Made by a program: the position numbers and the translations under genes
Notes under the pieces: model-generated
Told to the model about the DNA's origin: nothing
Database searches by the model: none
Seen by the model: only the letters and a program-made list of their open reading frames with translations
Assembly: GCA_028718965.1 (NCBI GenBank)
Contig: JAQUKS010000004.1
Coordinates: 1-44,106 of the forward strand
Source: Minisyncoccota bacterium
Lineage (GTDB): Bacteria > Patescibacteriota > Minisyncoccia > Minisyncoccales > CG1-02-41-26
DNA length: 44,106 bases
Direction: 5' to 3'
Part shown: positions 27,206 to 35,073 of the stretch, piece after piece
Position numbering within the stretch: position 1 is the stretch's first letter
Layout of the letters: every line of letters begins with the position of its first letter

Positions 27206-28458
27206 CCAAGCAAAATTTTTTAAAACAACTTATCAAAACGAAAAAAGCCGGCGTTGAGCTGGCCGCCTCTTCCCTGAAGACAAGGAACGCCGCTTTGCGG
27301 GAGATCGCCGGGCAATTAAGGCAGGCCAAAGGCCTGATCCTGAAAGAAAACCGGAAAGATGTCCGGAAGTTCAAGACAGAAGACCCGTTGCGCGATCGTC
27401 TTCTGCTTACCGAAGAACGCATTGCGGCAATGATCAATGACATTCAAACGGTTATTAAGCTGCCGGATCATTTGAACGTGATTCTCGAAGAGAAGACGAT
27501 CGAAAACGGCCTGTCCGTCAGAAAGGTCTCATCGGCTTTCGGAGTGGTTGGGGTCATTTACGAATCCAGGCCGAACGTGACCGTTGATGTGGCTGTTTTG
27601 AATTTAAAAGTCGGCAACGCGGTGGTTCTGAAGGGCGGGGATGACGCTTGTTTCAGCAACAGGATTTTGGTTGAGCTGATGCGCGAAGCGCTTAGGAAAG
27701 CCGGGCTTGCTCAAGAAACCATCTTGCATATTGATCCCAGAGACAAGGACTTGATTGGTTTCATGTTGAAGAGACGGGACTTGATCGATTTGATCATTCC
27801 AAGGGGCGGGCACGGGCTTATCAAGTTTGTCCGGGAAAATTCCGAAATACCGGTCATAGAAACCGGCGCGGGCGTTTGCCACACTTTTGTTGATGATTCG
27901 GCTGATATGGAAATGGCCGGCAATATCGTTTACAACGCCAAAGTGTCGCGGCCTTCGGTCTGTAATTCTCTGGATACCCTGTTGGTTCACAAGAAAGCGG
28001 CTTTGAGTTTGCTAAAGAATCTTGACGCCAGACTGCGGGAAAAAGGCGTGGAGATTTACGCTGACGAAAAAAGTTTTGCCATATTGAAGGCGCGAGCTTA
28101 TCCTTATCTGAAAAGAGCCAAGAAACATGATTACGGCAGGGAGTTTTTATCTTTGAAAATGGCGATCAGGGTTGTTGAGGGCATTGATGAAGCGATCAGA
28201 CATATCGGGACATACTCGACCAAACATTCGGAAGCCATAGTCACCGGAAACAACAGAAATGCCGACAAATTTTTGAATTCGGTGGATGCCGCTTGCGTTT
28301 ATCACAATGCCTCCACCCGCTTCACCGACGGTTCGCAATTCGGCTTGGGCGGGGAGATAGGCATATCCACCCAAAAGCTCCACGCCAGGGGTCCCATGAG
28401 CGTAAAAGAGCTTACAACCTATAAGTGGATCATCAAGGGGCGAGGGCAAACAAGATAA
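27202..28458 (+). CDS. proA: Gamma-glutamyl phosphate reductase
   Basis: GVVGVIYESRPNVTVDVAVLNLKVGNAVVLKGG, VSRPSVCNSLDTLLVH, FGLGGEIGISTQKLHARGPM. Confidence 0.96.
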   Translation: MTKQNFLKQLIKTKKAGVELAASSLKTRNAALREIAGQLRQAKGLILKENRKDVRKFKTEDPLRDRLLLTEERIAAMINDIQTVIKLPDHLNVILEEKTIENGLSVRKVSSAFGVVGVIYESRPNVTVDVAVLNLKVGNAVVLKGGDDACFSNRILVELMREALRKAGLAQETILHIDPRDKDLIGFMLKRRDLIDLIIPRGGHGLIKFVRENSEIPVIETGAGVCHTFVDDSADMEMAGNIVYNAKVSRPSVCNSLDTLLVHKKAALSLLKNLDARLREKGVEIYADEKSFAILKARAYPYLKRAKKHDYGREFLSLKMAIRVVEGIDEAIRHIGTYSTKHSEAIVTGNNRNADKFLNSVDAACVYHNASTRFTDGSQFGLGGEIGISTQKLHARGPMSVKELTTYKWIIKGRGQTR

Positions 28459-28498
28459 TGCTTTGTTGCATTATCCCTCGGACAACTTATAATAAGTA

Positions 28499-29037
28499 AT
28501 GCGTCAGAGTGTTTTTTTAAGACTTATAATAATTGTTTTCGGTCTGGCGTTTTATCCTTGGCCGTTTTTCTGTTCTGGCGTAATTCGCAAGCTGACAGAA
28601 ATGTTGCTTCTGTCCCGATGTCAAACCGTCCGGATAATAAAGAAGAGGAGCGTTCAACTGAAGAAAATATTGAAAGTCCCGAGGAGGTTGTTTCCGGTTT
28701 TTACTCTTGCTATCTTGGATGTAATCAGGGAAACGAATACGTAAAAAGCAAGGAAAGTCCGGGTGATTTCTGCGTCAAAAAATGCGACGGTTTGAGCGAA
28801 GTTTTCAAACAACGCCTTCTTCGGCCGGATGAAGTCAGGCTGGCGGACATGATTATTTGGGCTTCCGATGTTCCAGATATTGACAACGTGACCATAGTCA
28901 GCGCGCAAGTCGATTCAGGGGAGGCCGTTGTCTTCATAAATTTTTCTCCGTTTTGGCCCGATCATCGTTTGAAGGTTTACTTGGAATCGGTTAGCGGTCA
29001 GTGGGAAATTACCAACGTGAAAGACGTAATAAGATAG
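28499..29037 (+). pseudogene. Membrane-anchored hypothetical protein with apparent -1 frameshift near 28550-28555
   Basis: Frame from ATG 28499 gives MRQSVFLRLIIIVFGLAF; switching at TTTTA gives LSLAVFLFWRNSQADRN..., completing one TM helix and the 28558 ORF. Confidence 0.55.
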
Positions 29038-29148
29038 ACGCGCATCCGACTTTTTTTGGCCAAACATATTAACAAGGAGTTCGCCCGAATTAACCACACA
29101 CATATGGCGGTTTTGACTTGCATAAATTTAGGTTATTAGATTTTAATT

Positions 29149-29472
29149 ATGGGAATTCTAAAGCTAGAAAAAAAATATAGCGATTGCTATCCGTACATCG
29201 GCCATTACTTTAACGGACAGAAGGCAGTAAGATATATCTTCAAGTTGGAAAGATTGAATAAGCCAATTGAGGCTTCAGCTTATCACCAACAAGTTGACGG
29301 CAGGACGATAAAAGTGGCCGTTGAGATTTTTTCGATGTTTAGTCGTCCGGTTGGTTGTAAGTTTTGTGCCAGTGGTTCTCTGGGTAAGGTTCAACTTTTG
29401 ACGGTTGATGAAATAGTTGAACAGGGCAAAGTAATCGCCAAGACTGTTGACAGGTCGATTCCTATTCATTGA
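29149..29472 (+). CDS. Short radical-SAM-like fragment (RlmN-type CxFCASG region), possibly decayed
   Basis: VEIFSMFSRPVGCKFCASGSLGKVQLLTVDEIVEQGKV; only two Cys of CxxxCxxC retained. Confidence 0.45.
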   Translation: MGILKLEKKYSDCYPYIGHYFNGQKAVRYIFKLERLNKPIEASAYHQQVDGRTIKVAVEIFSMFSRPVGCKFCASGSLGKVQLLTVDEIVEQGKVIAKTVDRSIPIH

Positions 29473-29484
29473 GCCGTCCGGCTT

Positions 29485-29524
29485 GGCAAAATAAAAACCG
29501 GTTTACGCCGGTTTTTGTTTTGCC
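29485..29524. terminator. Long near-perfect intrinsic terminator
   Basis: TGGCAAAAtAAAAACCGG-tttacg-CCGGTTTTTgTTTTGCCA. Confidence 0.85.
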
Positions 29525-29540
29525 AGGCGGCGGCGGGTTG

Positions 29541-29570
29541 TTGTAGATAGCGGGACAAAAGTGTTAAAAT
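29541..29570 (+). promoter_or_regulatory. Promoter, TTGTAG-N18-TAAAAT with CAAAAGTGT extended -10
   Basis: Upstream of BNR-propeller gene. Confidence 0.6.
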
Positions 29571-29591
29571 TAAAAAAAACAGAAAAGAAAA

Positions 29592-32162
29592 ATGCCCAAG
29601 AAAACAACAGTTCTAACCGGAATCATAGTAATGACAATTTTCATTACTGTTTTTTTTGTTTTCATCTGGCAAACAAAAGGTAGCTTAAAGACCGAACTGG
29701 TTCAGGCTCAAATATCCTATCCCCAAGACGACTCAATCACCTGGCAATCCATCGGCCCTGGCGGCGGCGGCGGTTTTACGGCCCTTGCCATTGACCCCAT
29801 TGATGAAAATATTGTTTATACGGGAGGAGATTTGTCAGGAGCATTCAAATCAACTGACGGAGGAGCAAGCTGGAAGTTTATTAATAATGGTTTGGAGGAA
29901 TTTGTCATTCAGGAAATAGCCGTTGATCAAACCGACCCAAACACTCTTTATTTAGGGACTACGGGAGGTGTTTATAAAAGCACTAATAAAGGAGAAACCT
30001 GGCAGAGGAAAAGAAGCGGTTTCCCCGCGATTAGCAGTTCCACTTATTCAGCTCCGGCCAAAGCCATTGCCATTGACCCCAACAATCATAATGTCGTTTA
30101 CGTTTCCATAGCCGAGACCCATGGCAACAACTACTATTATGAAGATCGGGCTCAAAGATATAACAAGGGTCAAATTTACAAAACCACCAGCGGAGGAGAT
30201 TATTGGCAGGCCATTAACACTCCGGGGGCTAATGGTATTCCATCGGATGCCACAATTTTCGAATTGGCTGTTCGGCCAGGGGATTCCAATACTGTTTTGG
30301 CTTCAACTAACCGGGGTTTTTTCAAATCAACAGACGGGGGAGTAAATTGGACCAAGAAGTCTTTCGGGCTTCCTTATGATGATATCAGAGGCCTGGCCGT
30401 TCACCCTGCTAATCCGGATATTATTTATGTTACTGTTTGGACCCCGCAGGAACCATGGAACGGAGGAGTATTCAAATCAACTGACAATGGCGAAACTTGG
30501 GTGGCCAAGAATACGGGGTTGAAGCACAGGAATGACGGAGCGGGTAGTTTGACATCAAATTATCCCGAGGTAATTATTGACAAGAACAATCCAGAAACAA
30601 TTTTTACTGGCGATCGAAGCTGGGGCACGTATGGCGTTCAAAAAAGCACTGATGGCGGCGACACTTGGACAGGACTTATTTCTTATGATTACAGCGCTAA
30701 GAAATGGACCAATGTTGACACATTACCTTATGGAGGGGTGAATGTTTCCACAATGGCTATATCCCCAACGAACGGAAATAAATTATTTTTTGGCACTTCA
30801 ATGACGCTTTATAAAACCGAAAATCAGGGGTTAAGCTGGATGGCTAGCCATATTCAGGAGTTCGGCTCTGACACATGGAAGGGCCGCGGAGTTGAAAACA
30901 CTTGTGTCCAGAGTCTGGCGGTTAACCCAGACGACTCTAACTTGCTTTATCTTGGCTATGCGGACATATCTTTAGTGAGAAGCAAAGATGGCGGAGCGAC
31001 TTTTCATAGATCAAAGCCCGGGTTCAAAAACTGGGATGATGTTGACGCGATAGCCTTTGACCCTGATAATTCCGCTATTGTTTATGTGGGAGATAATATT
31101 TCCAGCGGCTCGGGAACGTTGCTCAAAAGCACTAATTCTGGCAATACTTGGACGATTATAGGCTCGGACAGTAATGGGCTTGCCAATGGTCAGGTTTTTG
31201 GCATAGCCATAGATCCAAAAAGCCCCCAGGCCTCAAGAATTATTTATGCCGCTGTTGTTGGCAAGGGAGTATACAAAAGCGTAAACGGAGGAACAAGCTG
31301 GTCAGTTTTTAACAGCGGGCTTAACAATGATTTTGTTGTTCGTAGTTTGGCCATTGACCCTATCAATCCCGCCACGCTTTATTTGGGCACCTGGGATAAT
31401 ATGTACAAGACCATAGACGGAGGAACAAACTGGACAATGATTGCGGGCAAGGATAAAAGAAATTTTTCGGCTGTTTACAGTATTGCCGTTGATTATAATA
31501 ATCCGAACATCGTTTACGCTACCGCCAGGCAAAGATATTTTTCGGGCGTGGGGACATTGCAAGGAGGCGTTTATAAAAGCCTTGATTCTGGGGAAACCTG
31601 GACAAAGATTTTGAGCGAGTTTTGGATTGAAGACATAGCAATGAATCCTTATGATCCGAGCATTCTTTATGCTGGCGCGCAAGCTTATAATTATTTTGAC
31701 GCTTATCGACAAAAAGGGCTTTATCGCACTAAAGATGGCGGGCAAACTTGGACTTTGATAAGCAACAATTTGCCCCACACTAATATTTCCGCCTTAGCCA
31801 TTGATAAACAGGACCCAAGAGTTATTTACATCGGCACGGGTGGGGGCGGCGTATTCAAAGGTATCGATTATTCAATTCCTCTTCCGGTTCAAAAAGCTCC
31901 GAATATTGCCATTACCATGACCGCTGACAAAACCCAGGCTTATGCCAATGAAGAAGTTGCTTATACTATAAGTTTTCAGAACATCGGAGACGGCCCGGCC
32001 CGAAACATAATCATTACTGATACGATTCCCAACGGTATGATCTATATAGCGGGTTCGGCCACTGGCGGCGGAACGCTGTCGAGTAGTACTCTTACATGGA
32101 ATGTCGTCGCTCTGGATGCGGGCGAAAGCGGTTCGGTAAGTTTTCGGGTGAGAGTGGAATAA
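29592..32162 (+). CDS. Secreted/surface BNR-repeat beta-propeller (sortilin/xyloglucanase-like) with C-terminal DUF11 domain
   Basis: N-terminal TM, many (V/F)(Y/F)KSTDGGxTW repeats, C-terminal DUF11-like ITDTIPNGMIYIAGSATGGGTLSSSTLTWNV. Confidence 0.85.
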   Translation: MPKKTTVLTGIIVMTIFITVFFVFIWQTKGSLKTELVQAQISYPQDDSITWQSIGPGGGGGFTALAIDPIDENIVYTGGDLSGAFKSTDGGASWKFINNGLEEFVIQEIAVDQTDPNTLYLGTTGGVYKSTNKGETWQRKRSGFPAISSSTYSAPAKAIAIDPNNHNVVYVSIAETHGNNYYYEDRAQRYNKGQIYKTTSGGDYWQAINTPGANGIPSDATIFELAVRPGDSNTVLASTNRGFFKSTDGGVNWTKKSFGLPYDDIRGLAVHPANPDIIYVTVWTPQEPWNGGVFKSTDNGETWVAKNTGLKHRNDGAGSLTSNYPEVIIDKNNPETIFTGDRSWGTYGVQKSTDGGDTWTGLISYDYSAKKWTNVDTLPYGGVNVSTMAISPTNGNKLFFGTSMTLYKTENQGLSWMASHIQEFGSDTWKGRGVENTCVQSLAVNPDDSNLLYLGYADISLVRSKDGGATFHRSKPGFKNWDDVDAIAFDPDNSAIVYVGDNISSGSGTLLKSTNSGNTWTIIGSDSNGLANGQVFGIAIDPKSPQASRIIYAAVVGKGVYKSVNGGTSWSVFNSGLNNDFVVRSLAIDPINPATLYLGTWDNMYKTIDGGTNWTMIAGKDKRNFSAVYSIAVDYNNPNIVYATARQRYFSGVGTLQGGVYKSLDSGETWTKILSEFWIEDIAMNPYDPSILYAGAQAYNYFDAYRQKGLYRTKDGGQTWTLISNNLPHTNISALAIDKQDPRVIYIGTGGGGVFKGIDYSIPLPVQKAPNIAITMTADKTQAYANEEVAYTISFQNIGDGPARNIIITDTIPNGMIYIAGSATGGGTLSSSTLTWNVVALDAGESGSVSFRVRVE

Positions 32163-32223
32163 AAAAACCGCGGGCGCGCGATTCTTTAAGAAGCGGCGAC
32201 ATAGCGGTAAAGATTAATTGAGT

Positions 32224-32943
32224 ATGGAAAATTTCGTAAAATTCAAATTGGAGAAAAGTGACTTCAAGAACAAGCGATTTGTTATTTTATGCGTTATTTT
32301 CGTTTTTTCGTTTTTTTCTTTTGTTTTTTTGAAAAAAGCCGGGCCGATAATTCCTTATTTGAGAACAGCCCCGGTTTCGGTCGGCACGTCAATAACGAAT
32401 ACAGCCCGGGTTGTTTACGAAGACGATTCGGGCGGCAGTTACGGTCCGGTTTACTCCAACGAGGCGATTGTTTTTAAAATAGCCGCTCCGGTTTCTCCGG
32501 CGAATAAGTTCTCCATCCAGTTCTCAAAGGAAAGACAGACAAATTATCAGGAAGCAGCTACCTTAAGATTCAAAAATGCTTCCGGACAGATAGTTAGAGA
32601 AATGACCGTTTCCACGAATGTTTCGGGAAAGAGTGGCGATATCAATAACCCCGCGGAGCTAGTGAACGGCCAAAGCTATGGCTGTGTTTTAAAAGTTAGA
32701 TACCACCTGACTAAAAGAATAGATAATGTGGTCTGGCCCCCTTCGTCGTTTTTAGATTTTGGGGAGCTTTTGGCTGGCAATCTCATAGATACCGACAATA
32801 CCGTTGATTCGGCTGATTTTTCTTATCTTGGCTCGAAATGGAGGACGAACGATTCGGTGGCTGATATCAACAAAGACGGGATAGTTAATGCTATTGATTG
32901 GGGTATTATGAACAAGAATTGGCACATTACGGGCACGGAATAA
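32224..32943 (+). CDS. Membrane-anchored protein with C-terminal dockerin-like domain
   Basis: Two Ca-binding-like repeats: DTDNTVDSADFSYLGSKW and DINKDGIVNAIDWGIMNKNW; ATG 32224 preferred over TTG 32218. Confidence 0.82.
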   Translation: MENFVKFKLEKSDFKNKRFVILCVIFVFSFFSFVFLKKAGPIIPYLRTAPVSVGTSITNTARVVYEDDSGGSYGPVYSNEAIVFKIAAPVSPANKFSIQFSKERQTNYQEAATLRFKNASGQIVREMTVSTNVSGKSGDINNPAELVNGQSYGCVLKVRYHLTKRIDNVVWPPSSFLDFGELLAGNLIDTDNTVDSADFSYLGSKWRTNDSVADINKDGIVNAIDWGIMNKNWHITGTE

Positions 32944-32959
32944 AGCCACGATGACGTTT

Positions 32960-33685
32960 TCAGCCGGGAATTTTTATTTCAAAAGTTTCCCGCTCTTTCT
33001 GCCATTTGTAAAGGAGGAAAGACAGAAGAGATATGGTTATTACCGAATAAGCCGGATTTTCCGAAAAGATGAAAAGATTGAATAATCCGTGGATGATTAT
33101 CGGAACAAGCAGTGCCCTGCCCCAGAGAAATTTACGCTGTATTTTTCGGAATCTTCCCAGCGCCAAGTAATATCCCATTGCTCCCGAATAACATATTTGA
33201 GCCACTGTTGAGACGAAAAATCTTAAGGCGAACACGAAGAACACCGTATTCGTTCCGGCGTAATTTCCGACAAGCGATAAATGAAGAATATTCTCGCCCA
33301 GGGCGAATCCCAGCCCCAGACAAAGCCCGAGCTGGAGGCCGTCGGCTATCTGGTTTATCTGTTTTCCAGTTGATATTATCTTTTTCAGAATCAGAAATTT
33401 GGGAATTTCTTCCAGTGGGGCGATTAAGAAGAAGCTGAATAAGAACAGCGAAAGCGGAGCGTTAAACGCCGGAGTCTGGCGAAACTTTAAAAAATAAGAA
33501 GAAAAAGAAGGAAAAATTTCGGGGATTATTTTATTTTCCAGACCGGATAAAAGGACGAAAAGTCCCATGCCGCTAATAAAAGAAAAGAGTAGCCATCTTG
33601 AGGGAATATATCTTTTCCGCAGATAGAACCAAAACCAGAAAGCAATTGGAGCAATGGACAGTAAAACGATAAAAAGTATCTTCAT
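32960..33685 (-). CDS. PrsW-family intramembrane metalloprotease
   Basis: Multi-TM, FFLIAPLEEIPKFLIL, GFALGENILHL, IIHGLFN. Confidence 0.78.
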   Translation of the reverse strand: MKILFIVLLSIAPIAFWFWFYLRKRYIPSRWLLFSFISGMGLFVLLSGLENKIIPEIFPSFSSYFLKFRQTPAFNAPLSLFLFSFFLIAPLEEIPKFLILKKIISTGKQINQIADGLQLGLCLGLGFALGENILHLSLVGNYAGTNTVFFVFALRFFVSTVAQICYSGAMGYYLALGRFRKIQRKFLWGRALLVPIIIHGLFNLFIFSENPAYSVITISLLSFLLYKWQKERETFEIKIPG

Positions 33686-33727
33686 AGAAATTCCTTGGAC
33701 ACAGATTTATATTAACATAAAAAATAT

Positions 33728-34834
33728 ATGAAAAAGAGTGCTGCGTTTTTATTTGTTCCGGTTGTTGCGTTTCTTTTATTATTTTCGTTTTCTCCGGTTA
33801 TGGCTGACGGGGCTTCCTTGAGTGCTTCTCCCTCATCGGGGTCTTATGATCAGGACGATGTTTTTCAGGTTCAAATATTATTAAATACAGGCGGGCAACA
33901 GAGCGACGGCGTGGATATTTTTTATCTTCATTATCCGGCTGATATCTTACAGCTTCAGGACGCAGATGCCCAGGCTTCCGGCGTTCAAATTCAGCCCGGG
34001 ACGCTTTACCCGACAACTCTTTCCAATTTAGCCACCACAAGCGGCAATGACGGAAAAATTGATTTTTCGCAGATAAGCTCGGGAGGAGGGCATTACACCG
34101 GAAGCGGAATTTTAGCCACGCTTACTTTTAAGGCTATAAGAAATGGAACGGCTGGCTTGACCTTTGATCATACTTCGGGGGCTTCGGTTGATTGCAATGT
34201 CGCAGTCCAGGGGAGCGATATTTTGTCTTCGGCTACCGGCGCGTCTTTTACGGTAGCAGTGGCGTCCGTCCAGACGCCCGTCGCTCCTACGGGCGGAGGC
34301 TCTACGGGCGGAGGCTCTACGGGCGGAGGCTCCGCATCGGTGATTAATTCCACTAGTAGCAATGTAAGCGCGGGAACAACATCTACTTCTGCGGTTTCCG
34401 GCCAGGGACAAACGCCTGTTTCTCAAATGACGATTTCGCAATTACAGGCCGAGATAAGCAGAATTGTCGCTTTGATCGCACAGCTTAAAAATATGCTGTT
34501 GGCGAGCTCGGGTAGCGATTCGCTTTTATCGGAGATTCCCGCATCTTTTTCTTTTAATCGCAATTTGAAATTGGGAGCCAGGGTAACGGATGTCTTTTAT
34601 CTTCAAATAATTTTGAACTCCGACCCGGAGACAATGATTGCTCCAAGCGGAGTTGGCTCGCCCGGAAAGGAAACGAATTATTTCGGCATCAGGACATATG
34701 GCGCTTTGATAAAATTCCAGCAAAAATATTATCAGGACATCCTAAGTAAGACTTCCTCAAAAAAAGCCACCGGCATTACCGGACCGCTCACCAGAGTAAA
34801 ATTAAACCAAATTCTGGAAGACTCCCGGAATTGA
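33728..34834 (+). CDS. Secreted cohesin-like domain protein with C-terminal peptidoglycan-binding-like domain
   Basis: Signal peptide, LSASPSSGSYDQDDVFQVQILLNTGG...GILATLTFKAIRNGTAGLTF (cohesin-like), GGGST linker, LGARVTDVFYLQIILNSD...TYGALIKFQQKY...GITGPLTRVKLNQIL. Confidence 0.75.
   Translation: MKKSAAFLFVPVVAFLLLFSFSPVMADGASLSASPSSGSYDQDDVFQVQILLNTGGQQSDGVDIFYLHYPADILQLQDADAQASGVQIQPGTLYPTTLSNLATTSGNDGKIDFSQISSGGGHYTGSGILATLTFKAIRNGTAGLTFDHTSGASVDCNVAVQGSDILSSATGASFTVAVASVQTPVAPTGGGSTGGGSTGGGSASVINSTSSNVSAGTTSTSAVSGQGQTPVSQMTISQLQAEISRIVALIAQLKNMLLASSGSDSLLSEIPASFSFNRNLKLGARVTDVFYLQIILNSDPETMIAPSGVGSPGKETNYFGIRTYGALIKFQQKYYQDILSKTSSKKATGITGPLTRVKLNQILEDSRN
34291..34335 (+). repeat. Three tandem copies of a 15-bp unit (GGGCGGAGGCTCTAC) encoding a Gly/Ser/Thr linker
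   Basis: Direct reading; third copy ends TCCGC. Confidence 0.9.
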
Positions 34835-34862
34835 GTATATGTGTGGACATTACCCGCCCCTC

Positions 34863-34890
34863 TTGACTTTTTCTCTCGAATGTTTATAAT
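34863..34890 (+). promoter_or_regulatory. Promoter for rpoBC (TTGACT-N16-TATAAT)
   Basis: TTGACT 34863-34868, TATAAT 34885-34890, about 180-nt leader to rpoB. Confidence 0.8.
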
Positions 34891-35073
34891 CAATATTGTT
34901 TTTAGCAAACTGTTACTTTGCCTGTTTTGTTTACTTTTTTTAAACTAAAATCTCGTTAGTTTTTATTCTATTTTAATCCTTTCTTAAGGGAAGGGGATTT
35001 TTATTGTATTACTTAGGCGAATGCCCTCTTTTTTGCGCTTTGCGCTTTAGCGATTCTCTAATCAGCCAAAACC

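Noticed and set aside
28455-28474. ATAATGC-tttgtt-GCATTAT hairpin after proA as an intrinsic terminator
   Set aside because: No T tract follows, and the hairpin overlaps the proA stop codon and the downstream promoter -35; treated as uncertain structure.
34291-34335. 15-bp tandem repeats as a possible CRISPR or mobile-element signature
   Set aside because: In-frame Gly/Ser/Thr linker repeats within a secreted protein, no spacers.
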